Below, one piece after another: positions 6,473 to 10,302 of a stretch of 10,302 nt of DNA (positions within the stretch are counted from its first letter, which is position 1; each line of letters opens with the position of its first letter). The notes beneath the pieces were generated by a model, which saw nothing but the letters and a program-made list of their open reading frames with translations, searched no databases and was not told the DNA's origin. Source of the DNA: an uncultured bacterium (GTDB lineage: Bacteria > Bacillota > Clostridia > Lachnospirales > Lachnospiraceae). A program made the translations under genes and the position numbers. The stretch is from the NCBI GenBank assembly GCA_946061355.1, contig CAMGRE010000084.1:1-10302 (forward strand). Direction: 5' to 3'.

Positions 6473-9400
6473 ATGTTTGATGTAAAGACAGAAAAACCCA
6501 TTTCCCCTTTATACAGAAAGGAATTTGAGCACGACAACTGCGGTATCGGCGCGTGCGTGAACATCAAGGGCACGAAGAGCCGTGAGACGGTTGAGAATGC
6601 ACTGAAGATCGTGGAGAATCTCGAACACCGTGCCGGCAAAGATGCGGAGGGCAAGACAGGAGACGGTGTCGGAATCCTGGTGCAGATTTCTCACCGCTTT
6701 TTCTCAAAGGCGGCAAAGGATCTGGGCATTACACTCGGAGGAGAGCGGGAATACGGTATCGGCATGTTCTTTTTTCCGCAGGATGAACTGCGGCGCAATC
6801 AGGCAAAGAAGATGTTTGAGATCATCGTGGCAAAAGAGGGACTGGAATTCCTGGGATGGCGCGATGTGCCTACCGTGCCGGAGGTTCTGGGGCACAAAGC
6901 TGTGGAATGCATGCCCTGCATCATGCAGGCGTTCATCAAAAAACCTGTCGATGTGGAGAAGGGACTTGATTTTGACAGACGGCTCTACATTGCAAGACGC
7001 GTGTTTGAACAATCTACGGAGGATACGTATGTGGTGTCTCTCTCCAGCCGTACAATTGTATACAAAGGAATGTTCTTAGTCGGACAGCTGCGCACTTTTT
7101 TTACGGATCTGCAGAGCCCGGACTATGATTCCGCCATCGCCATCGTGCACTCCCGTTTCTCAACGAACACGAATCCGAGCTGGGAGAGAGCACATCCGAA
7201 CCGTTTCATCGTTCATAACGGGGAGATTAATACGATCCGGGGCAATGCGGACAAGATGTACACCCGTGAGGAAAATATGGAGTCAGAGCATCTGCACGGA
7301 CTGCTTCACAAGATCCTGCCTGCCATCAACGCTTCCGGGTCAGACTCCGCAATGCTTGACAATACGCTGGAATTCCTGGTGATGAACGGCATGGACCTGC
7401 CGCTTGCGGTGATGATCACGATTCCGGAGCCGTGGGCGAACAACCGTACCATGAGCCAGAAAAAGAAGGATTTCTACCAATATTATGCAACGATGATGGA
7501 GCCGTGGGACGGCCCCGCCTCCATCGTATTTTCCGACGGTGATATCATGGGCGCTGTGCTCGACCGCAACGGTCTGCGTCCTTCGCGCTATTACATCACG
7601 GATGATGACCAGCTCATTCTGTCCTCCGAGGTCGGAGTGCTTGATATCGATCCGAGCAAGATTGTGAAGAAGGAGAGACTGCGTCCCGGTAAGATGCTTC
7701 TGGTCGACACCAGAAAGGGGGCAATCATCGATGACGATCATCTGAAGGAGAGTTATGCGTCCAGACAGCCCTACGGTGAGTGGCTGGACAGCAATATGGT
7801 GTCGCTGAAGGATCTCAAGATCCCCAATCAGCGTGTGCCGGAATTTTCCTATGAAGAGAGACAGCGGATGCAGAAGGCGTTCGGTTACACGTATGATGAA
7901 CTCAAATCCAGTATCCTTCCGATGGCCAAAAACGGCGGGGAAGCGATTGCTGCGATGGGTGTGGACACACCGATTCCGGTGCTGAGCAAGACATATCATC
8001 CGTTATTTAATTACTTCAAGCAGTTGTTTGCCCAGGTTACCAATCCGCCGATTGATGCGATCCGCGAGGAAGTCGTAACGTCCACGACGGTATATATCGG
8101 TGCGGAGGGGAATCTGCTGGAGGAGACGCCCAAGAACTGTAACGTGCTGAAGGTGAACAATCCGATCCTTACCAACACGGATATCTTAAAGATCAAGAAT
8201 ATGAAAGCGGAGGGCTTCCGCGTGGAAGTCATACCGATCACTTATTATAAGAATACCAGTCTGGAGAAAGCGATCGACAGACTGTTCGTTGAGGTGGACA
8301 GAGCATATCGTGACGGTGCGAACATTCTGATCCTCTCCGACAGAGGTGTGGACGAGAACCATGTGGCAATCCCGTCGCTGTTGGCGGTTTCGGCGCTCAA
8401 CCAGCATCTGGTCGTTACCAAGAAGCGTACCAGCGTGGCGCTGATCTTAGAGTCCGCAGAGCCCAGGGAGATCCATCATTTTGCGGCGCTGCTTGGCTAT
8501 GGCGCCTGCGCGGTCAATCCGTATCTGGCACAGGAGTCGATCCGTGAGCTGATCGACAACCGGATGCTCGACAAGGACTACTATGCGGCAGTGGATGACT
8601 ATAACTCCGCAGTGCTTCACGGCATCGTGAAGATCGCTTCCAAGATGGGTATTTCCACCATTCAGTCTTACCAGGGATCGAAAATCTTTGAGGCGATCGG
8701 AATTGACACAGATGTTATAGATAAGTATTTTACCAATACCGTATGCAGAGTGGGCGGTCTGTCCTTAAAGGATATCGAGAGACAGGTGGATGAACTGCAT
8801 TCCAAGGCGTTCGATCCGCTCGGACTGGAGAATGACCTGACGCTTGACAGCCCCGGCAATCACAAGATGAGGAGCGGCGGCGAGGAACATCTGTACAATC
8901 CGGCGACGATCCATCTGCTGCAGCAGTCCACAAAGCTGGGCGATTATGAGATGTTCAAGCAGTACACGGCTCTCGTAAATAACGAGAATTCTGTCAAGAA
9001 TCTGAGAGGGCTGATGGACTTTAACTATGCGAAGAAACCTGTTCCGATCGAAGAGGTCGAGAGCGTTGACAGTATCGTGACCAGATTCAAGACAGGTGCA
9101 ATGTCCTACGGCTCCATCTCCAAGGAGGCGCATGAGACACTGGCGATTGCCATGAACAAACTTCATGGCAAGTCCAATTCCGGTGAGGGCGGCGAGGACC
9201 TCGAGCGTCTGACGGTAGGACCGGACGGGCTCAACAGATGCTCTGCGATCAAGCAGGTGGCGAGCGGACGTTTCGGTGTGACCAGCCGGTATCTCGTCAG
9301 CGCGCAGGAGATCCAGATCAAGATGGCGCAGGGCGCAAAACCCGGAGAAGGCGGACATCTGCCCGGCGGCAAGGTGTATCCGTGGGTGGCAAAGACGAGA

Positions 9401-10302
9401 CATTCGACGCCGGGCGTCGGCCTGATCTCACCGCCGCCGCATCACGATATCTATTCCATCGAGGATCTGGCGCAGCTGATCTACGATCTGAAGAATTCGA
9501 ATAAGGACGCAAGGATTTCCGTTAAACTTGTGTCTGAGGCGGGTGTCGGAACGGTCGCGGCCGGTGTGGCAAAGGCGGGCGCGCAGGTGATCCTGGTTTC
9601 CGGCTATGACGGCGGAACCGGTGCAGCACCCAAGAGCTCGATCCACAATGCCGGACTTCCGTGGGAACTGGGATTGGCAGAGACGCATCAGACACTGATC
9701 ATGAACGGCCTGAGAAACAAGGTGCGTATTGAGACGGACGGCAAGCTGATGAGCGGTCGTGATGTTGCGATCGCGGCGATCCTCGGAGCGGAGGAATTCG
9801 GTTTTGCGACAGCTCCGCTCGTAACGATGGGCTGTGTGATGATGCGTGTATGTAATCTGGATACCTGCCCGGTGGGCGTGGCAACCCAGAATCCGGAGCT
9901 GCGCAAGAACTTCCGCGGCAAGCCGGAGTATGTGATGAATTTTATGAAATTCATCGCGCAGGAGCTTCGCGAATATATGTCAAAGCTCGGTGTCCGTACG
10001 GTCGATGAACTGGTGGGACGCAGTGATCTGCTGAGAGTGAAAGACGGTCTGCAGGGGCAGATGAGCCGCGTGGATCTGAGTAATATCCTGAACAACCCTT
10101 ATGAGGGAAGCAAGGAGAAATGTACGTTTGATCCGAAACAGGTATACAATTTCGGGCTCGAGAAGACGCTTGATGAGCGCGTGCTGCTAAAGCAGCTCGG
10201 AAAGGCTCTGGAGACGGGACAGAAGCGCAGCATTGAGGTGGAGGTCAAGAATACGGACCGCGCCTTCGGTACAATCTTCGGTTCGGAGATCACCAGACGT
10301 TA
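6473..10302 (+). CDS. gltB: glutamate synthase large subunit (3' end outside window)
   Basis: The enzyme makes two glutamates from glutamine and 2-oxoglutarate, with electrons delivered through the small subunit GltD; it is the assimilating half of the GS-GOGAT cycle in the cytosol. 1276 codons are visible with no stop; the family is about 1500, so roughly the last 240 residues are missing. Residues 1-22 are a propeptide ending before Cys23 (DNCGIG), the N-terminal nucleophile of a class II glutamine amidotransferase. Supporting glutaminase residues are HSRFST (Arg228) and HNGEIN (Asn249, Gly250). A central domain spans about 470-750. The FMN-binding synthase domain (about 840-1160) shows GEGGED (904-909), KPGEGGHLPGG (from 956) and GYDGGTGAAP (from 1044). 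Cys1121, Cys1127 and Cys1132 give the C-x5-C-x4-C ligand set for the 3Fe-4S cluster. The C-terminal GXGXG domain is just beginning at the edge. It has its own promoter and leader operator. gltD would be expected downstream. Confidence 0.96.
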   Translation, partial: MFDVKTEKPISPLYRKEFEHDNCGIGACVNIKGTKSRETVENALKIVENLEHRAGKDAEGKTGDGVGILVQISHRFFSKAAKDLGITLGGEREYGIGMFFFPQDELRRNQAKKMFEIIVAKEGLEFLGWRDVPTVPEVLGHKAVECMPCIMQAFIKKPVDVEKGLDFDRRLYIARRVFEQSTEDTYVVSLSSRTIVYKGMFLVGQLRTFFTDLQSPDYDSAIAIVHSRFSTNTNPSWERAHPNRFIVHNGEINTIRGNADKMYTREENMESEHLHGLLHKILPAINASGSDSAMLDNTLEFLVMNGMDLPLAVMITIPEPWANNRTMSQKKKDFYQYYATMMEPWDGPASIVFSDGDIMGAVLDRNGLRPSRYYITDDDQLILSSEVGVLDIDPSKIVKKERLRPGKMLLVDTRKGAIIDDDHLKESYASRQPYGEWLDSNMVSLKDLKIPNQRVPEFSYEERQRMQKAFGYTYDELKSSILPMAKNGGEAIAAMGVDTPIPVLSKTYHPLFNYFKQLFAQVTNPPIDAIREEVVTSTTVYIGAEGNLLEETPKNCNVLKVNNPILTNTDILKIKNMKAEGFRVEVIPITYYKNTSLEKAIDRLFVEVDRAYRDGANILILSDRGVDENHVAIPSLLAVSALNQHLVVTKKRTSVALILESAEPREIHHFAALLGYGACAVNPYLAQESIRELIDNRMLDKDYYAAVDDYNSAVLHGIVKIASKMGISTIQSYQGSKIFEAIGIDTDVIDKYFTNTVCRVGGLSLKDIERQVDELHSKAFDPLGLENDLTLDSPGNHKMRSGGEEHLYNPATIHLLQQSTKLGDYEMFKQYTALVNNENSVKNLRGLMDFNYAKKPVPIEEVESVDSIVTRFKTGAMSYGSISKEAHETLAIAMNKLHGKSNSGEGGEDLERLTVGPDGLNRCSAIKQVASGRFGVTSRYLVSAQEIQIKMAQGAKPGEGGHLPGGKVYPWVAKTRHSTPGVGLISPPPHHDIYSIEDLAQLIYDLKNSNKDARISVKLVSEAGVGTVAAGVAKAGAQVILVSGYDGGTGAAPKSSIHNAGLPWELGLAETHQTLIMNGLRNKVRIETDGKLMSGRDVAIAAILGAEEFGFATAPLVTMGCVMMRVCNLDTCPVGVATQNPELRKNFRGKPEYVMNFMKFIAQELREYMSKLGVRTVDELVGRSDLLRVKDGLQGQMSRVDLSNILNNPYEGSKEKCTFDPKQVYNFGLEKTLDERVLLKQLGKALETGQKRSIEVEVKNTDRAFGTIFGSEITRR

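Noticed and set aside
6465..6485. Six-codon open frame (ATG to TAA) overlapping the gltB start, a possible leader peptide
   Set aside because: Its ATG overlaps the ribosome binding site used by gltB and leaves no spacing, so it is unlikely to be translated.
6630..7382. Open frames of 149 and 85 codons on the + strand in other phases
   Set aside because: They overlap gltB out of frame. The gltB frame carries the glutaminase motifs through this region.
7340..9403. Open frames of about 212 and 219 codons on the minus strand
   Set aside because: They lie opposite gltB, whose + strand frame is continuous and fully recognisable. Their compositions look like shadow translations.

Overview
The window looks like chromosomal DNA from a member of the Clostridia, most likely a Lachnospiraceae species. 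That is inferred from the moderately GC-rich, Firmicute-type coding sequence, the strong AGGAGG and AAGGA ribosome binding sites, the AddA-type recombination helicase (instead of RecB), the UPF0397-type ECF vitamin transporter and the glutamate synthase sequence. All six genes lie on the + strand. There are no RNA genes, mobile elements, CRISPR arrays or phage genes.

Layout. Positions 1-1451 hold the C-terminal 482 residues of addA, which is cut by the left edge. Positions 1452-1597 form a short intergenic stretch with two imperfect hairpins and a good sigma-A-type promoter (TTGTAA, 17 bp, TATGAT). That promoter appears to drive a tight four-gene operon: an ECF S component (1598-2155), a double-ATPase fusion (2162-3862), EcfT (3863-4690) and a 505-residue fusion of a HAD phosphatase to a CPBP intramembrane protease (4699-6216). 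Junctions are +6 nt, 0 nt and +8 nt. A strong intrinsic terminator (6204-6236) contains the last stop codon and closes the unit.

Positions 6237-6472 are a very AT-rich intergenic region. It holds an inverted repeat resembling a CodY box, a second clear promoter (TTTACA, 17 bp, TATGAT) and, just downstream of it, a tandem GTATAC palindrome that looks like a repressor site. This promoter should serve gltB, the glutamate synthase large subunit, which starts at 6473 and runs off the right edge after 1276 codons.

How the parts work together. The S component, the fused ATPase and EcfT form a complete, self-contained ECF importer for a vitamin-like substrate. The family is usually labelled riboflavin, but the substrate cannot be read from the sequence. 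The fused phosphatase-protease is co-transcribed with the importer and is the most unusual item here. All its recognisable catalytic motifs are intact in both halves, so it may link a cytosolic phosphatase activity to a membrane protease at the site of the importer. addA (recombination and repair) and gltB (ammonia assimilation) are ordinary housekeeping neighbours.
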